NCBI GenBank assembly: GCA_947377285.1 | Contig: CANCFT010000003.1 | Location: forward strand, 1-64,000 | From: Bacteriovoracaceae bacterium | Lineage (GTDB): Bacteria > Bdellovibrionota > Bacteriovoracia > Bacteriovoracales > Bacteriovoracaceae | Length of the DNA: 64,000 nucleotides | Direction: 5' to 3' | Program-made: the position numbers and the translations under genes | The notes under the pieces: model-generated | What the model saw: only the letters and a program-made list of their open reading frames with translations | Database searches by the model: none | What the model was told of the DNA's origin: nothing | In this document: piece by piece, positions 9,800 through 19,639 of the stretch | How positions within the stretch are numbered: position 1 is the first letter of the stretch | Layout of the letters: the number at the start of each line of letters is the position of its first letter

Positions 9800-10803
9800 C
9801 TTTTTACGACAAATCCCCATTGAATTACGGCCCTGCCACCAATAAGCAAACCTTTCGGAGGGTTTGGAAAAGGGCCAGCTTTGTTAAAGGACTCGATCGC
9901 TGCTTGATCGAGTTCTCTTATTCCGCTAGTTCCATCAATTTTTATATCTAAAATATTTCCATGATCATCTAACGTAACAGTTATTGCAGTTATTAGATTT
10001 TCGCTAGAAGGTAAGCGTCGACCTGATTTGTATAAATTTTTCGCTTTGCTCTGAATGGTGCTACCCCAATATTGCTCTAATCTTTGGCGTATCCGATGAT
10101 AGAAACTATAATATTTAAATTCTGTCGTATTAAGATTAGTCATATCACCCAATGGGACATCTTCAACAAAATCATTATTACTTGCAAATCCACTAATATT
10201 AGCTTTTCCTCGCTCAAGACCAATGGCCGATGGATTTTTAGAAGCTAATGTGTTTTTTTTATTTTGTTCTTCTAAATTTTTTAATTTTTCTTCATCTTCA
10301 ATTTTATCAATATGGATTGTGCCTAATTCGCTTAAGGTCATAGTTTTAGGTATTTCATGCTTTCTTTTTTCAAGTTTAGATTTTTTAACTAATGTCTCTT
10401 GAGTTTTATCTGTAGAAGCCAAAGAGCCTTCTTTAATTCCTAGACCAGCTTCTTTAAAGGAACCATTTTTAAGAGCAATAGTTTGTCGATCAAAGGTTTG
10501 ATCTGATTCTCCAGCAAATCGAGAGCTTTTGGGTTGAACTTTTTTACCATTTAATTCATTCGCAACAATTTGTTTTTTTTGAGCAACTTTAATAGCTAGG
10601 AGTTGTTTGTGGGTAATAAATTTTACTGAATCAAGTTTAACAGATTGGGCATTTCTGATTTTTTGAGCTAAATCTGCACTCACTTTAGATTCTTCAATGT
10701 TTTTAGACTTATAAAAATAGTAAGAGCTTACTGCTATATGGAAAACTAGCGATAGCATAAGCGCGACAGGGTAGCGAGATCGATCCTTCATAGATAGCTT
10801 CAT
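9796..10803 (-). CDS. TonB-family energy transducer-like protein
   Basis: Single N-terminal TM segment, long charged linker, C-terminal TonB-like domain (AITVTLDDHGNILDIKIDGTSGIRELDQAAIESFNKAGPFPNPP). Confidence 0.75.
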   Translation of the reverse strand: MKLSMKDRSRYPVALMLSLVFHIAVSSYYFYKSKNIEESKVSADLAQKIRNAQSVKLDSVKFITHKQLLAIKVAQKKQIVANELNGKKVQPKSSRFAGESDQTFDRQTIALKNGSFKEAGLGIKEGSLASTDKTQETLVKKSKLEKRKHEIPKTMTLSELGTIHIDKIEDEEKLKNLEEQNKKNTLASKNPSAIGLERGKANISGFASNNDFVEDVPLGDMTNLNTTEFKYYSFYHRIRQRLEQYWGSTIQSKAKNLYKSGRRLPSSENLITAITVTLDDHGNILDIKIDGTSGIRELDQAAIESFNKAGPFPNPPKGLLIGGRAVIQWGFVVKS

Positions 10804-10913
10804 TTTTCTTCCTTAAAAAACTTAGATAAAGTTTTCATAACTTTATCGGCAAATGGGAAGAAAAAGATTAAGTCTCGATTACTTTTAAAACAGCAATTGA
10901 GCATAAAAATCAA

Positions 10914-13589
10914 TTATTGATTTTCAAAATATTCATCATCACCAAGTGGTCGGGCCTTAACTGGACTTCCTGCCCCGGGTACTTCAGAGGTTTGTTCTGT
11001 CGCCTCTGCAAAAGACTCTAAAATAGCTCCTGGCGAATTAGGCGCTGCTTTTCGTCCAGTTTCCTTATCAATCCATTCCTGCACTATTCCGCTTGGAACT
11101 TCAAATGGCTGATCACCAAATTTTTTTATATTTGCACGCATGTATTCTTTCCAAACGGGTAGAACTGCTCTTGCTCCAGTTTCACCATGTCCCAACGTTT
11201 TATTGTCATCGAAGCCACTCCAAACAGCAGTGACTACGTTAGAAGTAAATCCTACAAACCAAGCATCAATAAAGTCATTAGTCGTTCCTGTTTTACCTGC
11301 AATATTCGGACTCAAATCTCTGGCCGAAGCTGCTGTTCCAGAAGTAACAACTCCCTTCATAAGATTAGTCATCACAAATGCTAACCGTGGGTCGTAAACT
11401 TGTTTATCAACTAAGTTTTTTTGAAAAGGATTATTAGCTGCCAAAGAGTTTGTCTCTTTTTTATCTAAGACATTCTCACCTGGAATTTTCATGTCTTTTT
11501 CAACTTCATTTACAATATATTTTTTTCCATCACGATCGACAACAGAAAGAATCGCTTTTGGAGTAACAAACTTCCCCCCATTCGGGTAAATCGCATAAGT
11601 TGTTACTAAGTCACGAGGACTTACTCCAAAAGTTCCGAGTGCTATACTCAGGTTATTATCCAATTTTGCATTAAAACCAATTCGGTCTACAAATTTTAAA
11701 ATTGTTCCTACTCCTACTTTGTCGGCCATTTTAATTGTAGGAATATTTCTTGATTCTTCTAATGCCGTCCTCATAGTAACCGGACCTTTGTAATCTCCCT
11801 CGTAGTTTTTTGGTTTCCAACTAGAAGCTGAATCAAAACCAGGCATTGCTTCTGGTGTATCCATGATAATAGTTGCTGGATTATAGCCATGTTCTAGTGC
11901 TGCAGAATAAAGAATTGGTTTGAACGATGATCCTGGTTGTCGCTTTGCTTGAATTACCCTATTAAACTTAGAAGTTTTAAAATCACTACCACCTACATAA
12001 CTAATAATTTCTCCCGAACGCACGTCCATTGAAAATAAAGCACCTTGTACTTCTGCAACTTGGTCAAGAAGTGCAACGATAAATTTTTGATTTTTTATTG
12101 CAGATGAATTTTTTGTTTTATTTAAATTAATTAATGCATCTTTTCCCAAATATCCAATAATTGATGCCGACTTTTTCGTCATTTGGACATGGATTAAATC
12201 ACCTACTTTTAAAATAGTTGAAGGCTTAGATACCTCTTGAAAATAAGATGTATTTTCACTAATACTTCTTTTATGGGCCCATTTAAAATTTTCAAATGGA
12301 ATAATTCCAGGAGAACCTGCCAAGGAAATATAAATCAATTTTGACAAGTCATCGATTTTTACAACGACAGCTTCATATTGTGTATTCAGTTCAAGTACAT
12401 TGACTAAGTTATCTTCTTCTCTCAAACCTGATATAAAGTTTTCATCTGAAAATGATGCTCGATATTTTTTTTCTTCATCTTTCATTTTGTCATAATTTTT
12501 CTCGTTGAAATCGAATTCATAAATCTTCTCATGAGCATCATTTATTGAGAAAAACTGAGATCTTTTTTTGAAAATATTTCGTCGATTCTCTTTTTCAAAC
12601 CTTGAGAATTCTTCATTACTAATATGAGCAAATGGCCCTTTGAATCCTTGGCGTTTATCTATTTCTTTAATTCCTCGTGCAACTTGTTCCTCTGCAACTT
12701 TTTGAAGTTCCCAGTCAAGAGATGTTTTTATTTTGTATCCATCAATTAAAAAAGAATCTTCCCCAACTGAATCCACTACTTTTTGTCTAACCCATTCTGT
12801 AAAGTAACCAGCTTTTAATTCTTCCTCTTTAGTGTGGTAAATAGTTTTTTCAATTAACGCTTGATCATGCTGTGCCTTAGTAATTTTTCCCAATTTAAAC
12901 ATACGCTCGAGTACATAATGCTGACGTTTTCTAGCGGCCTGAGGATTTACATAAGGAGAATATTTCCCAGGTGCAACCAATAGTCCCGCAAGCATTGCTG
13001 CTTCTGCTGGAGTTATATCTTTTAATTCTTTATTATAATAACCATGAGCTGCTGCTTTAATGCCGTAAAATCCACCGCCAAGATAAACTTGATTTAAATA
13101 GAGGTATAAAATTTCTTTTTTATTCAATTTCTCTTCTATTCTTTGGGCAAGAATAAAATCTTTTACTTTTCTTGTTATTGATCTCTCAGAACTTAACAGA
13201 AGAGATTTCGCAACCTGTTGAGTGATTGTACTTCCCCCTTGAACAACTTTACCTGCTTTAAAATTTGCAAACATTGCACGGGCTAAGCCAAAATAATCAA
13301 CTCCAGAATGTTCAAAAAACTTATCATCCTCGGCTGATAAAAAGGCATCTACAACTCTAGCTGGAACATCTTTTATTTCAACAATTTCTCTTTTTTCCAA
13401 CCCAAGTTCAGCTAAGAGATATCCATCTTTAGAATATATTTGAGAAGCAAGATTTGGTTTGTAATCTTGAAGTTTATCAATCTTGGGCAAATCAAGATTA
13501 AAGTATGTAAATACAACTGCTGCTGTAATTCCAGAAATAAATGCTAACCCTAACAAGGTAAGTAATACTTTAAAAATAAGACCTTTCAT
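10914..13589 (-). CDS. Penicillin-binding protein 1A (glycosyltransferase/transpeptidase)
   Basis: GT51 motifs EDDKFFEHSGVD, GGSTITQQVAK, KKEILYLYLNQVYLGGG; transpeptidase SFKP, AGKTGTTNDFIDAWFVG. Confidence 0.96.
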   Translation of the reverse strand: MKGLIFKVLLTLLGLAFISGITAAVVFTYFNLDLPKIDKLQDYKPNLASQIYSKDGYLLAELGLEKREIVEIKDVPARVVDAFLSAEDDKFFEHSGVDYFGLARAMFANFKAGKVVQGGSTITQQVAKSLLLSSERSITRKVKDFILAQRIEEKLNKKEILYLYLNQVYLGGGFYGIKAAAHGYYNKELKDITPAEAAMLAGLLVAPGKYSPYVNPQAARKRQHYVLERMFKLGKITKAQHDQALIEKTIYHTKEEELKAGYFTEWVRQKVVDSVGEDSFLIDGYKIKTSLDWELQKVAEEQVARGIKEIDKRQGFKGPFAHISNEEFSRFEKENRRNIFKKRSQFFSINDAHEKIYEFDFNEKNYDKMKDEEKKYRASFSDENFISGLREEDNLVNVLELNTQYEAVVVKIDDLSKLIYISLAGSPGIIPFENFKWAHKRSISENTSYFQEVSKPSTILKVGDLIHVQMTKKSASIIGYLGKDALINLNKTKNSSAIKNQKFIVALLDQVAEVQGALFSMDVRSGEIISYVGGSDFKTSKFNRVIQAKRQPGSSFKPILYSAALEHGYNPATIIMDTPEAMPGFDSASSWKPKNYEGDYKGPVTMRTALEESRNIPTIKMADKVGVGTILKFVDRIGFNAKLDNNLSIALGTFGVSPRDLVTTYAIYPNGGKFVTPKAILSVVDRDGKKYIVNEVEKDMKIPGENVLDKKETNSLAANNPFQKNLVDKQVYDPRLAFVMTNLMKGVVTSGTAASARDLSPNIAGKTGTTNDFIDAWFVGFTSNVVTAVWSGFDDNKTLGHGETGARAVLPVWKEYMRANIKKFGDQPFEVPSGIVQEWIDKETGRKAAPNSPGAILESFAEATEQTSEVPGAGSPVKARPLGDDEYFENQ

Positions 13590-14626
13590 TATTCATTTCC
13601 TAAATGGGGTAAGCTTTCTGCTTTGACTTGTATTTTCTTCTGTATGAGTGGTGATTGTTTTTGCATATAAACGTACGACTTCTGTAGAAACAGAGGTCCC
13701 TCATTAGTTGAATCTAGATTCATCATTGAGAGAGGTAAGGTAACAACATAGTCGAAGTCTTTCTTTTCTAATCTTATTTTATTAACAATTTTTTGATATA
13801 CACTATTTAAAAATTCATTCGATGATTCGATATGAAAAGTTCCGCCTAAAACATCAACTGCTATTGTAAACTCGGCACCAAGCTGTTTGAGCAATCTGGC
13901 ATTGAAAACTTCATTTTCAAATGCTGCAGAATATTTTTGATTTTTTGACTCTAAAATATTATTTGAAAGTTTTAAGTTAAGTAATAATAAATCTCGAATA
14001 TTACCTTTGTCGAAATAGTATGTTTTTTTAGTGATATTGTCATAAAGTGTAATGTAGAATTTCTTTTTAGTGTCTTGTATGTTTTGATTTTTAAATTTAA
14101 CTAAAAGTTTTTCATCAACTTCACTTAACCAATCTTTTTCGTACAATTTATTTTTTTTCTTTTCTTTAAAATATTTATAAAAATTCCATTCAATTACTTC
14201 CGGTGTCATTCCAATTGAATACATTGCAGCAACAATTGCTCCAAAGCCAGTTCCTGTTACTATTTCAGGAATAAGATTCTGTCTCTCTAAAACTTTTAAA
14301 AAAGAAACGTAATTTAATGTTCTATACAATCCTGGCCCAAAGCTTAATCCAATTTTCAATTTTTTATTTTCAATGTGATTTGTTTCTGCGCTTGATGGAT
14401 TATTTGAATAAATATCTCCACCTCTGTCACCGACACGCACAGTTTCTTCTTGGGGAGTAACATCAACCTTAGTGCCGGTTGAATGTTCATTTATGTCTAA
14501 ATCAACTTGATCATGGTTTATCTTGCTGCCTGAATTCCTTTTTGATTCAAGGCCATTGATATTTTTAATTGATGAACAACTATTGATAAAAAATATTATT
14601 ATTATGAGTATTAATGATTTGGACAT
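13589..14626 (-). CDS. Patatin-like lipoprotein, catalytic residues apparently missing
   Basis: Lipobox FFINSCSS; patatin-like core GLSFGPGLYRTLNYVSFLKVLE...TGTGFGAIVAAMYSIGM...LLKQLGAEFTIAVDV. GxSxG is replaced by GTGFG and no DGG is present. Confidence 0.65.
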   Translation of the reverse strand: MSKSLILIIIIFFINSCSSIKNINGLESKRNSGSKINHDQVDLDINEHSTGTKVDVTPQEETVRVGDRGGDIYSNNPSSAETNHIENKKLKIGLSFGPGLYRTLNYVSFLKVLERQNLIPEIVTGTGFGAIVAAMYSIGMTPEVIEWNFYKYFKEKKKNKLYEKDWLSEVDEKLLVKFKNQNIQDTKKKFYITLYDNITKKTYYFDKGNIRDLLLLNLKLSNNILESKNQKYSAAFENEVFNARLLKQLGAEFTIAVDVLGGTFHIESSNEFLNSVYQKIVNKIRLEKKDFDYVVTLPLSMMNLDSTNEGPLFLQKSYVYMQKQSPLIQKKIQVKAESLPHLGNE

Positions 14627-14634
14627 TTCTTACC

Positions 14635-14841
14635 TTAAATTTCTTCTTCTTTTAAACTCTCAGTTAATATCACAATCTTTTTTTCTGCAATTGAAAGCTG
14701 ATCTTTACATTCTTTATAAAGTTTAGTTCCAATTTCAAATTGCTCTAGACTTTGTTCAAGACCAACGTCACCCGATTCTAATTTACTGACAATAGATTCT
14801 AATTCTTTTAAAGATTCTTCGAAGTTTTTTTTCTTAGTCAT
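14635..14841 (-). CDS. xseB: Exodeoxyribonuclease VII small subunit
   Basis: FEESLKELESIVSKLESGDVGLEQSLEQFEIGTKLYKECKDQLSIAEKKI. Confidence 0.94.
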   Translation of the reverse strand: MTKKKNFEESLKELESIVSKLESGDVGLEQSLEQFEIGTKLYKECKDQLSIAEKKIVILTESLKEEEI

Positions 14842-15105
14842 TAATTACCTCAATTTAAAATCACATTAACCGATTAAGTTAGACCTGTAATATGTGTCAA
14901 AAAATCCACGCATAATGGAATTTTATTCCGTGCCCTCGAGCTTCTTTTTAATTATTTCTTCCTTAATAAGGTACATTATCAATGACTTACTTGGAAGCCA
15001 TTTCAGAGGGACAATTTTTCCTATGTAGGGAATTTGGCACTATGCACGTTATAGTTGATTGAGAGTCTATGAAGAAAAAATGAATCTTCATTTAGGAGCA
15101 TTGAA

Positions 15106-15939
15106 TTGAGAGAACTTTGGGTGCCTTTATCTGGTGCGATTGCTCAGCAAAGAAATGTTGAAACAATAGCTAATAATGTTGCGAATGCAAACACTCCCGG
15201 TTTTAAAAAGGAGCAAGTTGTATTTAAAGAATATTTAGCTGCACTTGAAAAGGGTGAAGCTCAAATAGATCTTCCACAAAAGGAATGGAAGCCTGAAGAT
15301 TTTTATCGCAGCTATAATGGAGAAGATTCATTTGTTAAAGTTGATGGATCTTATACGCTTCACGAACAAGGCCAACTGTCACCAACGGGCAATGCATTCG
15401 ACAATGCACTCAATGGACCTGGTTTTTTTGAAGTTTTAACACCAAATGGTGTTCGTTTTACACGCAAAGGTAACTTTAGTATTAACAATGATGGAAAACT
15501 TGTAACAGATCAGGGCTTTTTACTTTTAAGTAAACAACCCGCTCCTGTCGTTGGTGCAGATGGTAAATTAACACTCACAACTTCGCCAGAATCAAGAGCA
15601 ATTAACGTTGGAAATAATAAATTTTCAATAAATTTAGATGGTGAAGTTTTTAGTGGCCCAAATAAAACAGCAGATTTATCGCTCGTAGAATTTGCCGATG
15701 TTCATTCTTTAAAAAAAGAAGGAAATTCACTCTTTATTAATACAAATCAACTAAATGTTAAATCGGGCAATGGTAAAACAAGTGTTCATCAAGGCTTTGT
15801 TGAGCAATCAAATGTTAATGCTGTATCTGAAATGTCATCTCTAATAAATGCAAATCGAAACTTTGAATCAATTCAAAGAGTCATAAAAACATACGATACA
15901 ATGAGTGGAAAAGCCGTTAATGAAATTTCTAAATTTTAA
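15106..15939 (+). CDS. flgF: Flagellar basal-body rod protein FlgF-type (TTG start)
   Basis: IANNVANANTPGFKKEQ, LNGPGFFEVLTPNGVRFTRKGNFSINNDGKLVT; SD AGGAG 8 nt upstream of TTG. Confidence 0.87.
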   Translation: MRELWVPLSGAIAQQRNVETIANNVANANTPGFKKEQVVFKEYLAALEKGEAQIDLPQKEWKPEDFYRSYNGEDSFVKVDGSYTLHEQGQLSPTGNAFDNALNGPGFFEVLTPNGVRFTRKGNFSINNDGKLVTDQGFLLLSKQPAPVVGADGKLTLTTSPESRAINVGNNKFSINLDGEVFSGPNKTADLSLVEFADVHSLKKEGNSLFINTNQLNVKSGNGKTSVHQGFVEQSNVNAVSEMSSLINANRNFESIQRVIKTYDTMSGKAVNEISKF

Positions 15940-16028
15940 TACGTACGAGGTATAGACTGAAAAAAAGAGCAACTATAAAAATCACTCCTATTTTATTGAG
16001 TATTTTTTTATTTCCTGAAGCTAATGCC

Positions 16029-16814
16029 ATGATGAAAGCATTAAGTACGGCTGCATCTGGAATGTCTGCTCAAGAAACATACGTAAGCACTATTTCTAAC
16101 AATATTGCAAACGTTAATACTGTCGGCTTTAAGCGTGGTCGAACAGAGATTGATGATCTTGGTTATGAAACAATCCAAGAGCCAGGTGCACGTTCATCAG
16201 CATCAACTAATTATAATGTCGGAACTCAAATTGGTTCTGGAGCGAGAGTATCTGCAATAAGAAAAGAATTTACCATGGGGAGTCCGCAAATCACCAACAA
16301 TCCTTTTGACTTGATGGTAAATGGAGAAGGGTTTTTTGGAATTATTATGCCAAATGGTGAATTAAAATTTACCAGAGATGGCTCATTTAATGTTGATGCC
16401 CAGGGTGTGCTTGTTAACAAGCAAGGCTATAAAGTCTATCCTGGATTCAATTTTCCCCCAAATACTTCTAGTGTAATGATTGCTGAAAATGGAAAAGCTG
16501 AGGCATTTGTTAAAGGCCAAACTGAACCTACAAATGTCGGTCAAATTCCAGTATTTACTTTTGTTAACTCGGTTGGATTAAAATCTTCAGGGTCAAATCT
16601 CTACCAAGTTTCACTATCGAGTGGACAACCCGTTCAAGCAATTGCAGGTGAAAATAATTCTGGAGTAATTATGCAAGGAGCACTAGAAGCTTCAAATGTA
16701 AGTCCAATGGCAGAAATGACTGACCTAATTCGAGCTCAGCGTGCCTATGAAATGAACTCAAAAGTTATGGGTGTTGCAGATCAAATGATGCAGACAATTA
16801 ACAACATAAGATAA
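16029..16814 (+). CDS. flgG: Flagellar distal rod protein FlgG (conventional start; longer in-frame N-terminus possible)
   Basis: MMKALSTAASGMSAQETYVSTISNNIANVNTVGFKRGR, C-terminal EMTDLIRAQRAYEMNSKVM. ORF track starts at TTG 15996. Confidence 0.93.
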   Translation: MMKALSTAASGMSAQETYVSTISNNIANVNTVGFKRGRTEIDDLGYETIQEPGARSSASTNYNVGTQIGSGARVSAIRKEFTMGSPQITNNPFDLMVNGEGFFGIIMPNGELKFTRDGSFNVDAQGVLVNKQGYKVYPGFNFPPNTSSVMIAENGKAEAFVKGQTEPTNVGQIPVFTFVNSVGLKSSGSNLYQVSLSSGQPVQAIAGENNSGVIMQGALEASNVSPMAEMTDLIRAQRAYEMNSKVMGVADQMMQTINNIR

Positions 16815-16819
16815 ATTAT

Positions 16820-17743
16820 ATGAAGTTAAAAATTATTTTTTGCCTTTTTCTACAAATTGCTTCAACAGTGATGGCCCAAGAGGCAAACTCACCTGAACTC
16901 ACTTGCAATTTGGAATTGTATTCTAAAGTTTACAGACTAGAAATAAATCAAAACTTATCGAATGAAGATATTGTTTTCAAATCAAACTGCTCTGTTTTAA
17001 TTTTAAATAAAATTTCACAATTAATTTCAACTTCTAGCGGGACTGTTGGAACAGATTTTATAAAACGTGAAATTGCTAAAGAATTTAAAAACCAGAAAAT
17101 AGAAATAATCCCTAGAAAACTTACTTTACTAGATTTTAATTCCTCCTTAAAAGAGCTACTGACAAATAATTCGAATCTATATTTCTTAAATACAAAATCA
17201 TTAAATTCGTTAAAAAGCATTGGTCTTCTTGATGGAGAACAACTTAAAGCAAGTTGTGACAGTTGCAATAACTATGGTGAAAAAAATATAAAAGTTGATA
17301 TTTTTCGTCCCACTGAAAGTAAGTCGAGAGCACTATGGTTTTCTTCTACTGTTATGGCCAAAGTTAAAGTTTACAAGGCAAAAAGAAATTTAAGTTACCA
17401 ACAAAAATCCCTTGAAGAAGTAGATTTTTATATTGATGAAATTTTTTCAAGTAATCCTGACAACAGTTTAACTTCTTTAAATAATATACAATTCTACAAG
17501 ACTAATAAAAACATTCTTCAGGGCTCAGTCGTTTCTAACTTAGACCTGCAGCCATTGAATCTAGTTAATTACGGGACACCGGTAAGTGTAACTTTGAAAA
17601 ATCAAAACATTAATCTTCAACGAACTGCGATGCCAGCTCGTTCTGCATTTTTTGGAGAAGTCATTGAATTAAGAAATCCTAATAACAATAAAATCATTGC
17701 TGGAAAAGTTGTCGATTTTAACAAAGTGGTAATTGAATTATGA
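16820..17743 (+). CDS. flgA: Flagella basal body P-ring formation protein FlgA
   Basis: Signal peptide; C-terminal SAF-like region (VVSNLDLQPLNLVNYGTPVSVTLKNQNINLQRTAMPARSAFFGEVIELRNPNNNKIIAGKVVD); position between flgG and flgH. Confidence 0.85.
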   Translation: MKLKIIFCLFLQIASTVMAQEANSPELTCNLELYSKVYRLEINQNLSNEDIVFKSNCSVLILNKISQLISTSSGTVGTDFIKREIAKEFKNQKIEIIPRKLTLLDFNSSLKELLTNNSNLYFLNTKSLNSLKSIGLLDGEQLKASCDSCNNYGEKNIKVDIFRPTESKSRALWFSSTVMAKVKVYKAKRNLSYQQKSLEEVDFYIDEIFSSNPDNSLTSLNNIQFYKTNKNILQGSVVSNLDLQPLNLVNYGTPVSVTLKNQNINLQRTAMPARSAFFGEVIELRNPNNNKIIAGKVVDFNKVVIEL

Positions 17744-18522
17744 AAAAACACAAATTACTTTTTATACTAACAACTTTATTCATGCTTTCTTCTTGCTCTA
17801 CTTACATGAACACTATCTACAAGGATTTTGAACAGCAAGAAAGACAAAATAGTGAAGTTGATATTCCCTCAGACAGTTTTGAACAGTATCGCCATCCGAA
17901 ACGAAAAACATCTACTGAATACAATCGTGTTGACCGGACTGTAACAACAGGAAATGAAAAATCGGTTTCTCCATCAGTTAAACGACAATACAAGTCGGAA
18001 AAAGAAGCAGTTAAACGCTATACTGCAAGTGACCTTACGGATAAAGGAAGCGATGGCAGTCTTTGGGCAGGTAGCGATCCAAATGCATTTTTATTCTCAA
18101 ACAATAAAAGTAAAAACCCTGGCGATATCGTACAAATTAATGTTCTTTCAAGACTTAAAAACGAAATCACAATGGAATTAAAAAAAGCATTCCCTGATAA
18201 TCCTTATGATTCTAAGGCTCTCGCTGAGAGCAATAAGCCAACTGACTCAAAATCTCCCCCAACAGAAAAAACGACGAATGATAAAAAAGAAGGAGCAACC
18301 GATGCTGCCTCTACCGATAGCGCTCAAGATAAAATTTCTGGTGTAGTTGTCGAAGAAATAAATCGAGAACACTTGTTAATTAAAGGACGAAAAAATGTTC
18401 TTTTTAAAAATAGAAAACGGATGGTTGAAGTTCAAGCACTTGTCTCACGTAAAGACATTGGAGACAATGATACTGTAAGTTCTGATGCTATTTTAGAATC
18501 TAATGTAACTGTTGTTAGATAA
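17740..18522 (+). CDS. flgH: Flagellar L-ring protein FlgH (lipoprotein)
   Basis: Lipobox MLSSCS; GSLWAGSDPNAFLFSNNKSKNPGDIVQINVL; GVVVEEINREHLLIKGRKNVL. Confidence 0.87.
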   Translation: MKKHKLLFILTTLFMLSSCSTYMNTIYKDFEQQERQNSEVDIPSDSFEQYRHPKRKTSTEYNRVDRTVTTGNEKSVSPSVKRQYKSEKEAVKRYTASDLTDKGSDGSLWAGSDPNAFLFSNNKSKNPGDIVQINVLSRLKNEITMELKKAFPDNPYDSKALAESNKPTDSKSPPTEKTTNDKKEGATDAASTDSAQDKISGVVVEEINREHLLIKGRKNVLFKNRKRMVEVQALVSRKDIGDNDTVSSDAILESNVTVVR

Positions 18523-18533
18523 AGGATGTTCTA

Positions 18534-19538
18534 ATGAAACAAATGTTTTTAATTTTCTCGCTATTATTTTCTTCTGCTTCTTTTTCTTCTCCTAGTCGAT
18601 TAAAAGATTTGGTTACAGTTAAAGGTGTTCGTGAAAATCCAATTCTGGGTTACGGATTAGTCATTGGATTAAATGGTTCTGGAGATGCGGGCGGAGAAAT
18701 TACAAATACTTCTTTGAAAAAAATGTTTGAAAAGTTAGGCTTAAATCCAAAGACTGAAATTACTTCAAAAAACGTAGCTGCCGTAGTTGTCACAGCAAAA
18801 CTTCCTGCTTTTGCTCGCGTTGGTCAAAAACTTGATCTGGTTATCTCTTCAATTGGAGATGCTTCTTCACTTGCAGGTGGAACTTTACTAGTCACTCCAT
18901 TAAAAGGTGGAGATGGTAATATCTATGCTGTAGCTGCTGGACCTATGTCCATTGGCGGTTTAAAAAAAGGAGCTAAATTCGCAACTACGGGAACCATCCC
19001 AAGCGGAGCAACCGTTGAACGTGAAGTACTTACTGAGTTTGAAAAGAAAAACTCACTACGATTAAGTTTAAATAATCCAGATTTTACAACAGCGGCAAGG
19101 ATAGAAAAAGTTATCAATGAAGAACTTGGTGGTAAATTCGCTGCTGCTAAGGACTCAACTACAATTGATTTAGTTGTACCCGCTCAATATGAAAGAAATG
19201 TTGTTCAATTAATGGCGATTATCGAAAATTTTAGAGTCAATCCTGACACAGCTGCAAAAATAGTTATTAATGAGCGCACCGGTACGATTGTTGCGGGAGG
19301 TGATGTGACTGTTTCTCCTGTGGCCATTAGCCACTCTGATTTAACTATAGAAGTTAAAGGAGATGGTGGTGATAAAGGGGCCAAGCCTAATTCAATTTAT
19401 TATATGGATAAAGGTACAACACTTAATGAGCTCGTTAAAAGTTTAAACGCTTTTGGAGTAGCTCCGGAAGATCTTATTTCAATTTTTCAAACACTTAAGA
19501 AAGATGGCGCACTTGTTGGTGATATTGAAGTAATCTAG
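18534..19538 (+). CDS. flgI: Flagellar P-ring protein FlgI
   Basis: RLKDLVTVKGVRENPILGYGLVIGLNGSGD; NERTGTIVAGGDVTVSPVAISHSDLTI. Confidence 0.97.
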   Translation: MKQMFLIFSLLFSSASFSSPSRLKDLVTVKGVRENPILGYGLVIGLNGSGDAGGEITNTSLKKMFEKLGLNPKTEITSKNVAAVVVTAKLPAFARVGQKLDLVISSIGDASSLAGGTLLVTPLKGGDGNIYAVAAGPMSIGGLKKGAKFATTGTIPSGATVEREVLTEFEKKNSLRLSLNNPDFTTAARIEKVINEELGGKFAAAKDSTTIDLVVPAQYERNVVQLMAIIENFRVNPDTAAKIVINERTGTIVAGGDVTVSPVAISHSDLTIEVKGDGGDKGAKPNSIYYMDKGTTLNELVKSLNAFGVAPEDLISIFQTLKKDGALVGDIEVI

Positions 19539-19639
19539 TTGTGTATTTTTTATATCTAGCTTTTTGTAAAAATTTTATGTTAAAATTCTATTCAAGTCCC
19601 AATGATATGGGATGAACTCATAACTTAGGAAGAGTTTCA

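Noticed and set aside
13589-14626. Calling the patatin-like gene a pseudogene
   Set aside because: Reading frame is intact with lipobox and tight operon spacing; better described as a putative pseudoenzyme.
15029-15050. Possible sigma-54 promoter TTTGGCACTATGCACGTT upstream of flgF
   Set aside because: TGGCAC is present but the -12 TTGC at the required spacing is not; match too poor to call.
16948-17268. 106-aa antisense ORF within flgA
   Set aside because: Shadow ORF; no ribosome-binding site or recognised motif, flgA well supported.
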